Below are positions 1 through 11,339 of a stretch of 64,000 bases of DNA, in pieces. The translations under genes were made by a program, and so were the position numbers. The notes under the pieces are model-generated. The model was not told the origin of the DNA, ran no database searches, and saw nothing but the letters and a program-made list of their open reading frames with translations. The stretch is from contig OY540810.1 in the NCBI GenBank assembly GCA_961205875.1, positions 15,004,001 through 15,068,000 on the forward strand, written 5' to 3'. Each line of letters opens with the position of its first letter. Position 1 is the stretch's first letter. Origin of the DNA: Sialis fuliginosa. Taxonomy: Eukaryota > Arthropoda > Insecta > Megaloptera > Sialidae.

Positions 1-545
1 TACCAACGACAAATACTAAAGTCAATAATATAATTTTAAATTTTGGAATAATAGGGAGGGGTGTAAGATAATTTAATTTTTTTATTTTCATATCTAGGCA
101 TGTGATATGTCAAAATGTACATCTTAACTCGTAGAACATGACCATATTTTTTATTTTTTTTTCTAACTCAAAAATGGCGCCTGTAGGGGGCTAAAAGCAG
201 TGTTTTATTTTGTCCCCCCCCCTCTATCTCTGTAACTACTGGCTCAAAAAATCTGAAAAAAATTTGGTAACGAGGCTTTGGTAGGACTACCAACGACAAA
301 TACTAAAATCAACAATATAATTTGAAATTTTGGAATTATAGGGAGGGGCATCATAAAAAATTGTTTTTTTGATATCTAGGCATGTGGTATGTCAAAATAT
401 AGATCTCAATTAGTAGAACTTGACACTTTTTTATATTTTAACTTTAACTTAAAAATGCACCTGTAAGTGGTTCCAAACATTTCACGTAGTACGTACTTCG
501 GAACCCTTATGGCATACACTCGTGTATGTCTTGCCCGAATTATTT
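1..545 (+). repeat. Dispersed repeat P, two tandem units of about 287 bp
   Basis: The phrase TACCAACGACAAATACTAAA begins at position 1 and again at 288, followed in both units by the same order of landmarks: a GGGAGGGG run, TCTAGGCATGTG, GTAGAAC-TGAC and ATGGCGCC/ATGCACC-TGTA. The second unit runs on into a distinctive end with GTACGTACTTCGGAACC near 490. The same end and the same internal landmarks recur in one further copy at about 54,470-55,040, so this is a dispersed family with internal tandem structure. No coding sequence is visible. The left edge is cut by the window, and I cannot name the superfamily. Confidence 0.85.
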
Positions 546-1400
546 TATATTATAAAGTACTATTATGGACTAAAATTCCAAATTTTCATCTGGCCCCCCA
601 CCAGAGTTATTTAGCTTTGAAAAGTGCCATTATCTCGAATTTTCAAATTTTTAGAATTAAAAAAAAAAAGTATAACTTAAAAAATATGTTCCATTTAAAA
701 AAAATCAAAAATTGGTCGCCTGTATAATAAAACCGATAAAACACGACACCCTGTTTCTGTCCCTAAAAAACTACAACTACGTACCTGCCCCTTTACGAAT
801 GTTTATCACACGATATATAACATTAGAGCAGAATGCAAACATTCTATTAAAAGCTGTGTCGTGTGATGCGTGCCACCTCGCTCTCGGGCCGTGCCGCATG
901 CATACATACGTGACATGTTATTGGAGTGACGTGTGGATCATCTACATAAAATCAATACGACGGAATTTCATATTTATGTAATATGTGCATGTAAACAAAA
1001 AATCTTTTTTTATGATTTGGAAATCAGATACGATGAAAAACTGCAATGCATATTATTATGGTGTCGTTCATAATAACGGAAATTTAAAATATCGAGATGT
1101 GTTTATTTTTACACGAGATAGGCAATCAAATATACGTATAAATTGTACTGTTGCTCGTAGAAAAATATCGATTTTTTAATAAAATTGTATTGTATTTATT
1201 ATGACTGAAACTTTTTCGTATTCTAATAGAAACATTACTGAATTAAAATTTCCAAGATGAATGCCCGGTCGACTAGCGACTCTAATAATAACACTTGAAC
1301 CCTATTATGATGGTTATATATTATTATAAACGTAGAAAAAATAATATATTAATATAAACGTTTAAATTAAAAACGCTGTTATGGGTGCATGACAATTTCT
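546..1400. other. Unclassified AT-rich stretch
   Basis: No repeat partner within the window, no RNA gene and no convincing reading frame were seen. The open frames here have AT-driven composition and no recognisable domain. Confidence 0.5.
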
Positions 1401-2066
1401 CAGGGGCGGGTCTAAAGTATTTTGTGGGAGGCGGAGGGAGACTGAAGTAAAATGTAAAATTTAAATGTTTATGTATTTCAAATATGATTGTATATACTAA
1501 TTTATAAATAATATAATTATGTAGAAATCTGAATACTTTATCGGTGTTTATTTTAATTCAATAATGAAATATCTTTGGTGAACTTAGCACGAGGAAGCAC
1601 TGTGCATTTACTTGTCATTATGGTTAAAATTAGGTCCTTTAAAGCTTTTTGATACTTTTTTCATTTAAACTCAAATATCGCAACACCAAAAAGTTTGAAA
1701 AAGGGTTTTACAGCTGTGACAATTTCCTTATAAATGGCCGTTTAGAAATTTGGACATCCCCGTGGGCAACTTTTAAAATTGCAAAAAAAAATTTTGTTTT
1801 TGTTTTATTCAACTGCAGTATGGTCATTAAAAAAACGTTTAATAACACAAAAATACTACTGAATTCGAAAAAAAGATAAACTTTTCTTTATTTTCACCCC
1901 CTATAAGTTAACAAATGTTAATAATTGACAAATGGGTATTAAGTACTTTGAAAATGAGAATTGTTTTCAATAAAATGAGGTGTTGCTTTAAGTTTTTGCA
2001 TGAGTGTATAAGGGGCGGCAAAAATCCATTTTGCCTGGAGCGGCGGAAAAGCTAGATCGGGCCCTG
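1401..2066. mobile_element. Possible decayed hAT-like element, GGCGG-rich ends
   Basis: The left edge reads CAGGGGCGGGTCTA and the right edge ends GATCGGGCCCTG, which gives a weak inverted pair. Near the right end, AAGGGGCGGCAA and GAGCGGCGG resemble the GGGGCGGCAA / GAGCGGCAA phrases of the clean short element at 6688-7086. No flanking duplication is visible, so the limits are uncertain. A segment around 1579-1612 is also found inverted near 31,138-31,172. Confidence 0.35.
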
Positions 2067-2633
2067 GTCGCGGTTTGATAAGAAGCAGTTAGGGGGGGGG
2101 GGGTTAAATTCGCGAATCCATCACTGCACGCACGCACACACATGTAGTGTACACGCCCTAGCGTTTACCAACAAATTAGATGCAGCGGGTGCGTCCAGCG
2201 CACGCGTCTCGTGAACACGCAACCCGCTCATGTGGGTTAAAAAGGGCAGCTCTAAATTAAACCTTACATGTGTGGATTGGCCGTAATTACGGGAATACGC
2301 GCGAGATTATCACTCAGGTATGATTAACTTGGAACAAGTAGAATACCAAGAGAAATTCTTGTATAAATGTAGTAGGTATATCTACACTGTTTTGCAGAAA
2401 TGTATCAACTCACATATCAACGTTTTTGATGCGCGTAAAGAAAAATACATTTATGATTTTGTTTCAATGTTCGGTATTATAAAAGAGCTAATAAAGAGTA
2501 CGTTTACACAGCGCTGTTGTTCCGGTTTTACTATAACCGATGTAGTTAAGCCGTTTTAAGCGATGGTTTTTTACAAATACGATAATAAGTAACGTCAGCG
2601 GTAATTATAATTTCAAGAAATCAAAAAATTTTA

Positions 2634-2765
2634 GACCCCTACTGTTAAAATAACATATTCACATAAACTATATGGAAATCTTGGATATAAATTTAACCAA
2701 TTAAAAAAAAGTCCAGATGCGTATTAAGTGATATTTCAGCCCACTACTGTTAAAATATCATATTA
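2634..2765 (+). repeat. Short array related to the 46.6-46.9 kb tandem units
   Basis: CTACTGTTAAAATAACATAT occurs near 2639 and again, as CTACTGTTAAAATATCATAT, near 2744. Between them lies GTCCAGATGCGTATTAAGTG. These phrases match the tandem units inside the insertion at 46,261-47,343 (GTCCAGACGTGTATTAAGTA followed by CCCTTACTGTTAAAATAACA). This looks like a remnant of that element family next to the foldback that starts at 2777. Confidence 0.7.
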
Positions 2766-2776
2766 TTAATTTTTAT

Positions 2777-3512
2777 TAATCGAATAGTAATATTTAATTG
2801 TTATTTTAACATGGCCTTCAAGGATATTTGAAGGCCAACATCATTTTTTTTTAAATAGGAACCTATAGTTTTTATTAAGTAATCTTATTCTACGTAAAAA
2901 ACACGAATCTTTGATTGACAACTTTTTTTTGATGTCCTAAACTTTATAAGATATCTAACAAAATAATTAATCAATTTTAGAGAAAATGTACAAGATACAA
3001 AAAATGTTTATTTTAGTCTAAAGAAGAATTTTTTTTGACATTAACATTTCGTATTTTCTTTGTTTTTGCTAAATAAAATAAATAGTAAAAGTTTTTTAAA
3101 TCAAAATAATTCTCCAAGCTTTATAAGACCAAACTAAACTTATTTTGTATCTTGTACTTTTTTTTCTAAAGTTTATGGTTTCTGAGTAAAAAATGAGTTC
3201 AAAATCTCGAATTATTTTGTTAGATACCTTGGAAAGCTTAGGTTGTTAAAAAAAAGTTTTCAATGAAAGATTTATGTTTTTTCATGTAGAATAAGATTAT
3301 TAAATAAAAACTATAGATTCCTATTTAAAAAAAAATGATGTTGATCTTCAAATATCCTTGAAGGCCACATTAAAATAACAATTAAATTTTACTATTCGAT
3401 TACCCCCTCACAACCAAACATTTTTTGGTTGAAACATTTTTTTCAAATATTCGATGATTCTGAGATAATAATCTGTAACACTTTAAATGCCCCACCCTAT
3501 AATACATAAGTA
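2777..3512 (+). mobile_element. Foldback element B, copy 1 (palindrome plus tail)
   Basis: Positions 2777-3402 form an imperfect palindrome: the left arm starts TAATCGAATAGTAA and the right arm ends ACTATTCGATTA. The arms share AAGGATATTTGAAGGCC, AATAGGAACCTATAG, GTAATCTTATTCTACGT, AACAAAATAATT and GTACAAGATACAAAA in mirror order. The arms are about 280 bp around a short centre. A non-palindromic tail (3403-3512) follows, with CAACCAAACATTTTTTGG and an end reading CTGTAACACTTTAAATGCCC. Other copies lie at 44,102-44,232 (tail plus arm tip) and 63,371-63,876 (left arm partly lost). No transposase is present, so it would be non-autonomous. A miniature inverted-repeat element is the simplest reading. 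Confidence 0.85.
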
Positions 3513-4097
3513 TTATCAATAATATGAATTTATATTTAAAAGTAATATAATACTTACCTGTGAAAATAATTATTCATACTTACCTTGTGATAATAAAAAC
3601 TACCACGTATTAACTTAAAAGAGGCGGGGTTGGGGGTAAGGGGAGGGGGTTGTTTAAACACTGCCAATGTATTTAAATCTCTTGTACACTTTCATATGTG
3701 TGCGTGATACAACCTACAACTGCAGTGCCGGATCGCGATTTTACAATTTAAGACAATTTTAAATAACATTATTGTCAATGCACACAAAAAGTACACTTTG
3801 GTCATATTTTCCGATTCAACCGAATCAATGGCAAAGTATAAGTTTTTGTAAGATGATGTCGAGATCACAAGAAAAATATCAGCACTCACCACACTTCAGT
3901 ATTTTTTTTTTCGAAAATAATGAAAAATCAGAAGGTATAGTAAAAACGTAAAAAACATTTTCGATATTATTTAAACTAATCTAAATCGGTTGTTAACTTT
4001 AACTTACTTGAAACTTAGAATCAATACTCTACAATACAAATAATGAAACATGTATTTTAACATTTCCCAAAAATCAACCCCCCTGGGGTTACAAGGG

Positions 4098-4391
4098 CAG
4101 AGCCGTAACTACAGGCTCGGGGGCCCCGGGGCAAGAAGTGACCGAGAGCCCTCAAAAATATGAATAAATAAAAATTGAATACCTTTTTTTTATCCTTCCT
4201 TAGTAATTTAACATTTATTATTACTTTTTATTGTAATGGCCTCTTACAAAATATAATAATATGTGAAAGAAAAGATAATTGAAATCAAAATTTGTAACAT
4301 TTTCAAGAACCAAATAAAAAAAAGTTTTACGCTACAGTGAGGGTCCCCTCGGGGGCTTCGGGGCACTGCCCCAGTGGTAGTTACGGCCCTG
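4098..4391 (+). mobile_element. hAT-like MITE with 8-bp duplication (7/8)
   Basis: The ends are inverted: CAGAGCCGTAACTAC at the left and, on the other strand, CAGGGCCGTAACTAC at the right. The flanks are TACAAGGG (4090-4097) and TATAAGGG (4392-4399), an 8-bp duplication with one mismatch. CAG ends with an 8-bp duplication point to the hAT superfamily. It is 294 bp long and non-coding. GC-rich ends (GGGGCCCCGGGGCA) enclose an AT-rich middle. It shares its ends and middle with 9967-10348 and, in reverse, with about 24,579-24,841. Confidence 0.9.
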
Positions 4392-4429
4392 TATAAGGGG
4401 GTGGAGAAGTTTGTATGGGATAACATATT

Positions 4430-5312
4430 TTTTTGATCGGATTTACTCGAATGAAACCTGGCACAAATATTCTACAAGAATTTTCGGAAATTAAACCCCT
4501 AACGTGGTAATTTTATAAAATTTCAATATATTTATCTACATAACAGTAAATGATATTTAGGTAAATTTGGACAAAATTATATTCAATCAAAATAAAAACT
4601 TCGACATTCAACCCCTATTAGCGTGACAGGGGGACAGTGGCGTAGCAAGCATAATTGGCGCCCGGGGCACGATATCTTTTTGGCGCCCCCGAAAAACATA
4701 AAGTAATATAATAATATTGTCGTCTTGGGCAAGCTTGTCCAACCCGCGACTAAAAAAGGGTCTTTTCAGTTTTTGTTTTACCTTACCTTATTAAATAAAA
4801 ATAAAAATTGACACGACCAAAAAAAAAGGTCTTCAGTTGCATATTCTGGCCTATAGCCCTTAGTAAATTGGGTTTATACTATGCGGTCCAAAAGGTTGGT
4901 CTTAAAGACCATTTGGCGCCCTTCTGAAAGTGGCACCCGGGGCATGATAGACCCCCTTGCCCCCCCCCCCAAGCTACACCACTGCAGGGGGAAGATGGTG
5001 GGTTTTTGATACATTTACATGTATAGCTACTTGAGTTATAAACGTAAATTCGGACAAAATAAAATAAATAGAAATTTCGACATTCAACCTCTAATGGCGG
5101 GGGTAAACAAACAGGGTAGGTATTTGCAAATTTTAACTAATAACCGAGATATTTGCGATTTTGTATAGTGACTAAAGAGCAAAAAATAGAATATTTCACC
5201 CCTTATCACATATGGAAGGTTGTAATTAATTTCATTCGATCCGACGAGAAAAATATCACGGGGGTGGGGGTTTCGAAATGCATGTGAGCGAAGCCGCGGG
5301 TACAGCTAGTTT
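4430..5312 (-). repeat. Dispersed repeat L, reverse copy, interrupted
   Basis: Read on the minus strand, the copy starts at 5312 with ACTAGCTGTACCCGCGGC-TTCGCTC. It continues through GGATCGAATGAAATTAATTAC (split here as GGATCGAATG / AATTACAACC), a phrase also seen near 43,017-43,045 and, diverged, near 32,920-32,955. The segment is broken by the clean short element at 4635-4984. The phrase TCGACATTCAACC occurs on both sides of that insertion (about 4600 and 5078), so there may also be an internal duplication. No reading frame survives. A retroelement remnant is possible but not shown. Confidence 0.6.
4635..4984. mobile_element. hAT-like MITE with perfect 8-bp duplication
   Basis: The left end CAGTGGCGTAGC mirrors the right end GCTACACCACTG. 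The flanks are CAGGGGGA at 4627-4634 and CAGGGGGA at 4985-4992, a perfect 8-bp duplication. It is 350 bp long with no coding capacity. Inside are GGCGCCC-type blocks near both ends and A-tract/GGTC phrases in the middle (ACCAAAAAAAAAGGTC near 4818). It sits inside repeat L and is therefore younger than that repeat. Confidence 0.95.
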
Positions 5313-5544
5313 ATCATAACTGTGAAACGCTAGTTTGCACAACATTGCCCTCCAGTTTGGTTAATGTGGCGCACTCGATTTTAGTATAGATTTTCATAGG
5401 ATGAATTAATGATCTTCAAATTTATGTTATTTTTTTATCTTTTATAATATAGAACACATTTGATTATTTTTATAAATTTAAATGCTTAAAAATAATAAGT
5501 TTTAAATTCATTTTTTGATACTTGTAAATTATACAACGTTTATA

Positions 5545-5690
5545 CAGAAGTGTAGCTAGGGGTTGGTGAAACAGGCTCATGCCAGACCTAAGGGTGGCAA
5601 AATGGGTCAGAATATAATTATTTGGTTTAAAAAGTGACATTAAGAGTACAAAAAGGTCTTTAGAAATTGAAAAACACTGCGTATTTTATA
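5545..5690 (+). mobile_element. Truncated hAT-like MITE
   Basis: It starts CAGAAGTGTAGCTAGGGGTT and continues with GGCAAAATGGGTCAGAA. This matches the start of the element at 52,535 (GTGTAGCTAGGGGTTAGTG, then CAAAATGGGTCAGAA). CAAAAAGGTCTTTAG follows, as in other members. A matching right end is not visible. Confidence 0.65.
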
Positions 5691-6237
5691 ATGATACTAA
5701 ATTATAAAATTATAAATAATATTATTTAAAATACTTAATTAAATTTTCCGTTTTAACTATCACAAATACACAAATCACAGTTATTAACACTTTCGGCATC
5801 TTACCCGCCTATCAAATTTTAACACAAAAAATATGCTCACTCTTATTAGTGTTTCATCTTTAAAATCTGTCGAGGTCATTCCAATTCACTAGAATCGCTA
5901 AAGTAGTTTCACTTCAAAAATATGCATTTAAAAAAATTAATATAAATTTCAGTTATGCGGACGTTTATTTATTAACCGTTAACTGGTATCGTAAATTTTA
6001 CAAACGTAACTGGTATCATGGGGTATTTGCAGCCCCCCATGAAGATTAGCTTCTGGCAAGTTAGTTTCAATAATGAGTCTGGATAACACTATATAAATGG
6101 TAAATAATACACTCATTTTATGTAATCATCTAGCTTTTACTACCATTATTTTACTAAATTATTTTCTACGAGAGATCCAAATAAAGTTATTTTTACTTTT
6201 TTATTTAATATGAACTAATTAAGCAAAAATCATGCAA

Positions 6238-6308
6238 TGTGTGACGAAACGTTGTCCGATAACACGACCAAATCGATGCGGCTTACATCTAGAAGCCAAG
6301 ATCCATCC
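6238..6308 (-). repeat. Dispersed repeat I fragment
   Basis: GACGAAACGTT and TCGATGCGGCTTACATCT with AGAAGCCAAGATCC form a block also found, diverged, at 14,487-14,556 (same strand) and, in part, inverted at 33,348-33,398. The three copies share little outside the block. Its origin is unknown. Confidence 0.65.
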
Positions 6309-6687
6309 ATGTTTATAAGTATCTAATTAACAATTAAAAAAAATCAATTGGTATCGTGGGGGCTGGCCGGCCTTTAACACGCACATACCCTCCGTCCCCG
6401 TGGGTGCTAAAGCGCTGAACGTTCAGCATCCGTCGCGAGTCGCGACGTAATGAGATTACTTAGAATGGCGGATGTGCACGATGCTTAGATTTTTAGAAAA
6501 ACGTTAAAACACGAATTGTGGGGGCCGCCCGGCCTCCACGGTATCAGTTTAGGGTTAAATATATTCTAAGATGTTTTTGAAATGTATTTAGATATTTAAA
6601 ATAACTAATATTATTAACGGCCGGTTGACCGAATTAATAAAATTATAGGAAACCCCACGACTAGTAATATGGTATTGCCCCTATAAG

Positions 6688-7086
6688 CAGAGGCGTATTT
6701 ACCATGAGGCCATGAGAGCCATGGCCTAGGGCGGTAGATTTAAAAAAAAAAATAGAAGAACAAAAAATGAGAAATGCGACTAAAAAAAAAAGAAAGGTCT
6801 GTAAGTTTTTATATTCCAAACTTTTTACTTAAAAAATAATCAGAAATTTCAATTGATGTGACCAAAAAAAAAAAAGGTCATCAGTTTTTAATGTACATTA
6901 TATTTTTCATTATTTGTAAAAATTCTCACTTTTCAGTTCATATAGGAATTTTAACTGTTAAAAATATATTATATTTTTCCTTGGTTAAGGGGCGGCAATT
7001 TTTTTGTCCAGAGCGGCAATTATTTTTTACCCAGGGCGGCATTTTTTTTTTGGCCCAGGGCGGCACTTAACGTAAATACGCCACTG
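6688..7086. mobile_element. hAT-like MITE with perfect 8-bp duplication
   Basis: The ends are CAGAGGCGTATTTAC and, inverted, CAGTGGCGTATTTAC. The flanks are CCTATAAG at 6680-6687 and CCTATAAG at 7087-7094. It is 399 bp long. Near the right end, three consecutive phrases each pair a GGGCGGCA-type word with a T-run. In the middle, GACCAAAAAAAAAAAAGGTC (6857-6878 region) is a poly-A tract flanked by GACC/GGTC. A minus-strand fragment of the same family is at 40,283-40,350. Open frames in it are incidental. Confidence 0.95.
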
Positions 7087-7560
7087 CCTATAAGGTACGT
7101 TAGTCCGGGTCTGAGTATATGTATGTGTAGTGTATATACACTTATGGATCAATATTACACTTTGTGCTGTTTCGTGACACCGCCCCAGCCATTGTTGTGT
7201 GTGATATACCAAGTATTCGCTATAAATCACAAGTGGGGTCCGCCCGACAACCACACTGTAGCGCTTTAACAATATATGTATGTATGTCGTAATATCAGAA
7301 CCTACACCACGCGATAACGACAAAGCTTTATGGCGTTCGTGAAAATGTTGAAAAGTTCTTCAGTTTCGGTTACATATGCAAGATACATATCGAGTATTCA
7401 AAATAAAACTCAAGAATTTTTACTTCGAAAATTGACGTTTCAGACAATTGTTAGTACTCAGTTTGGGAGGTGGGGAGATATAGTATTATATTTTTTTATT
7501 TTTGGGCGTTTTTCTGCCAAAGTACTAATTCGAGCCGACATTTTTTATCATGTTGGGGAG

Positions 7561-8015
7561 GCTTATATAACCTGAGAACCACTTACTTGATTTACGTGTT
7601 TTTTTTTTAATTCATAGATATGTTCTCTGACCAAGTTATAGGATATATTTGGTTACGTTAGGTAACATAAGGAATGAGCAGTGACGATGATAGTAAATCA
7701 AGTCGGAAAAAAGTTAACTGCCAGCGCGCTCTTTTGCAATACGCTGCCTAAGCCGTTCAATATTGAACAATATAATGTAGTATATAAAAAAATGTGTAGA
7801 ATCAAAATATCTAAAATAAATTCTGTGATACCATACCTATATCTAACTTTTATATCTAAGCCAGTATGACTGCTTTTATGTTACAAAGAAAATTAAAAAT
7901 GTTTAGGTTCTGTTTACGTGGACTTATGACTAAAAAAACATCAATCCTTATCGAAATAAATGATTTCATTGACATAAGTACTTAATGTAGAGATTATTAT
8001 TCATCAAATGCTATA
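7561..8015 (-). repeat. Dispersed repeat D, reverse copy, uninterrupted
   Basis: Read on the minus strand, it carries the phrases CATTTATTTCGATAAGGATT, AGTCATAAGTCCACGT, AAGCAGTCATACTGGC, TTCAATATTGAACGG, TTCCGACTTGATTTAC and AACATATCTATGAATT in that order. This matches the copies at 17,899-21,117, 42,240-44,100 and 50,964-51,668. It preserves the segment AAAAGTTAGATATAGG, which is the site occupied by the insertion at 18,423. It therefore serves as an empty-site comparison. Open frames within it are not supported as genes. Confidence 0.9.
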
Positions 8016-8068
8016 TCCTAATATATGTATATTTGCCTTCATATGAGCATCCCGCGCTTTTAATAGTC

Positions 8069-8838
8069 TTACAAGGGAACCTTCTCAAGTGGTATATTCG
8101 TATCAAGTTTAAATGTCGTATGTAGTTAGAGGGTGTCAGGGTTAGTAAGAAAAAATATCTTAGCTACGGTAAAATGGTTAAAGGGGGTGAAATACCCCTA
8201 TTAAAATGTGCAAAATAATCGCATATTTCAAATAACTCTGAAAATAATAAAGATTTAAAAAAATCTATAATACATAATTTTCATGATTTTTTAATCTTTC
8301 GAATGGCAAAAGTCGAAATTCGAAAAAGTTAAACCGTTAATCTCCACCTCCCATCCACGCCATTATTTATTTAAGATTTTTTCTATTAACTAAATTTAAT
8401 TACAGTTGTCAATAGTAGTTCAAATATATAAGACATATTGCACAAATAACCCTTTCATAGTTACATTATCATATTTAGAAAAATATATATTTAATTTTTT
8501 ATTACATTATTGATAAGAAAAATATTGACTATAGTTGAAAATTGAACAGTTTAGAAAGATATTAACGGTTTCACTTTTTCGAATTTCGACTGCTGCCATT
8601 CGAAAGACTATAAAAAATCATGAAAATTTTGTATTACAGATTTTTAAAAATCTTCATTATTTTTAAAAATTATTTGAAATATATGATTATTTTGCACATT
8701 TTAATAGGGGTAATTCAACCCCTTGAACAGTTTTCCCGCAGCTAAGATAATTTTTTTCTTACTAACCCTAACCCCCTTTAACTATATACAGAATTTAAAC
8801 TTGATACGAATATGCCACTTGAAAAGGTTTCCTTGTTA
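8069..8838. mobile_element. Foldback element of about 770 bp
   Basis: Two arms of about 275 bp (8069-8343 and 8558-8838) are inverted copies. Shared landmarks in mirror order are ACTTGATACGAATATGCCAC, ACTAACCCTAACCCCC, TTAGCTGCGG, TTTGCACATTTTAATAGG, AAATCATGAAAATT, CATTCGAAAGA and TCGAATTTCGACT. The loop of about 215 bp is AT-rich. No coding sequence or clear flanking duplication was found. It abuts repeat D copy 7561-8015. Confidence 0.9.
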
Positions 8839-9966
8839 CAAACCTGAACATTTTGTGATAGCTGAAAATTTAATTTTTACTTTTCAGTACATTTTTAATA
8901 AAAGCTTGTTTTTAAAAAACAAAACATTTTTTATTAATTTTTATGTTTACATATAAAATAGTTCTTAATGCCTTACATTAGGCATTATTCTATCAAATTT
9001 TATGGACAGTCGAAAGTGCAAATCGCTACACAAATCGTATATTGATTCTAGTTTAGTGTTATTTGCGTTATTGTAAGCGAGGAACCGGTGAAATGTATCC
9101 AAAGACGCTTACCCACTCCGTGTGTGTTTAAATGATTTGTCAACTCAAACGTCCGCAAAGTCATTATACAGTCACACACATATGTATTTTTTTTAATTTT
9201 GGCCCAAAGCCAGCAAAAGCGACGCCACTGATCGGCTAAATATACTTACACATATCTTTTTCTGTTTTCAATAGGGATGAGAAAATTTCGTTAATTATCT
9301 ATCGAGATAAACGTATTTGTAATTATTGAAACAGATATTTCAAACGTATTCATGTTTATTATTAATTACAAAGTGAGTTGCAGGAGGAGGGGGGGGGGTC
9401 AGATTCTTAAATTAATAAATTTAAGAATTATGATAGGTAAAAAAATGAATTTTGTATAAATACAAAAAAAATTAAAAACCTCCTCCGGATTTTTTTTGTG
9501 TGCGCTGTTGCTAGCGATACTCCAGTAAAAAGTTATGACAGCGTCGCCATTTTACCGAAACATTTATGTTAGGTATTATTTTTAGTCAGCATAAAAAATT
9601 GAACATAAATAATATGAAGTATATTTAATGATATTGATTGAAAAAATCAGAAAATATGGTTGTGAGTGAGACTGCAATCAATCAGAAATCGATTCGTGCT
9701 GTCAGAACTCTTACTATAAGTATCTCTATTATAACCTAATGCGGCAAGTTTCTATTAAAATGTATAAAAATAAATTCCATATTTTAACATGGTAATTTCA
9801 TAAAAACTTAACTAATTATTTATACAAAAACATAATAATAATAAAAAATTAAAGTTAAATAAACACATAATATAAATAAAGGAAATGTATCTTTGATATT
9901 AACTTGACAAAAACGAAAATATTTAAACCTCGAATAAAAATGCACTGAATTTTCGAGGCACGTGCG
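8839..9966. other. Unclassified AT-rich stretch
   Basis: I see no repeat partner, RNA gene or credible frame. A run of 10 G occurs at 9389-9398. GACGCCACTG near 9220 resembles a solitary hAT-like end, with no mate identified. Confidence 0.5.
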
Positions 9967-10348
9967 CAGTGCCATAATAACTACAGGCTCGGGGTCCCTG
10001 GGGCAAGAAGAGACCGAGGGGCCCCTAAAATATGAAAAATTGAAGACCTTTTTTACCCTTACTTGGAACTGTACCACTTACTTGTAATTTAGAATTAAAT
10101 GACCTTTTTTTTTGATCGTCAATCTCATGTTTTTTATGTAATTGTACATTTCCTATTAACTTTATTTTCATGAATAATAAATGTAAAGTTCAAGTTCGCA
10201 ACGAAAAAAAAATCATTAAAATCAAAATTTGTGTTACATTTGTTTAAAATTTTCAAGAACCAAATAAAAATAACAATTTTACGTTGCCGCGGGGTCCCCC
10301 TATCTTTTGGGGCCCTGGGGCACTGCCCCGGTGGTAGTTACGGCACTG
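9967..10348 (+). mobile_element. hAT-like MITE with 8-bp duplication (7/8)
   Basis: The left end CAGTGCCATAATAACTAC mirrors the right end GTAGTTACGGCACTG. The flanks are CACGTGCG (9959-9966) and CACGTGCA (10349-10356). It is 382 bp long and is the same family as 4098-4391, sharing ACAGGCTCGGG, GGGGCAAGAAG, GACCGAG, TTTTCAAGAACCAAATAAAA and CTGGGGCACTGCCCC. It contains the GACC-plus-T-run phrases typical of this group. Short frames here are incidental. Confidence 0.92.
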
Positions 10349-11339
10349 CACGTGCATTTTTACCCACGTAATACGTATTTGTTCGTGTCTGTTGTAGGCG
10401 CTTCTAAAAGTGCACGTAACCCGTGCGGGCGCGTGTATACCAACTACGAAATTCAGTTGAGACAAATTCCGTATCCGGATAGTTTTAATTTGTTCATCCC
10501 TTGATGTAACTGGATTCGCTCAGACGCGTTTTTTGTTGTCTGTCCTGGATTAGAAAATCATCGTATTATTTTTGTTTTATTTTTTATATACACTACATTG
10601 TTTTCTTTAGTGGTGTTTCACATTTAAACATACATATATCAGTCGTTAGTCTGGCAACACTTACTACAACTTTTCTGAATTTACGGAATTATTTCAACTT
10701 ACGCTTGGATTTTTAAGCTTTCTTATTTCAGACTCACCACACACACAATTTAGGGAACATCCATTAATTACCTAAGGAGGTTGGGTAGCTACGTCAAACT
10801 AGTAGAAATAAGTTGACATTCTTATAATTGTTTAAACACTCAAAATTAATGAAATACCAAAATTTCAGATTTTTTGATCAACTCGTTTTAAAGAAAATAC
10901 ATTTTTGAGTTCAGTTGTAATACATAGCGTTAAACGGCAGTTGATGAAAATAGAATGTTAAAAGATAGAAAAATGAGAAAAATCAATTTAAAAAACAGTA
11001 AGATAGACTTGAAAATTAAAGATATTATAAAGTATACATTTATGTAATTATTTAAACAAGAATTACACGTTTCGACCATACCATTATTAAAAAAAAAACA
11101 ATAAAAGAAACTTGAAAAATATGTGAAATGGTGTACAAATATTTGAAACTCATGCGTAACATGGCAACAGTAAAATGAAAAATACATGAGTGCAAGTGAG
11201 AAAAAATACAGGTCGTAGTTTTGGCAACAGCGAACACTGCATCCTATCCACCTTAGGGTTGATGATTTGACTCTCTTCCCCCTTTTAAAGATCCATAAGT
11301 TAAGGTAACCCCCCTATACTTATGTAAGGTGTTTTTTTT
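10349..11339. other. Unclassified stretch
   Basis: Short GC-richer segments sit near 10,390-10,470. The rest is AT-rich. No element boundary, RNA gene or credible coding frame was recognised. Confidence 0.45.

Noticed and set aside
2320..2559. 79-codon frame starting after CAGGTATG
   Set aside because: Not recognised, AT-typical codon use, and no second exon or conservation can be shown; kept only as part of a low-scored finding.
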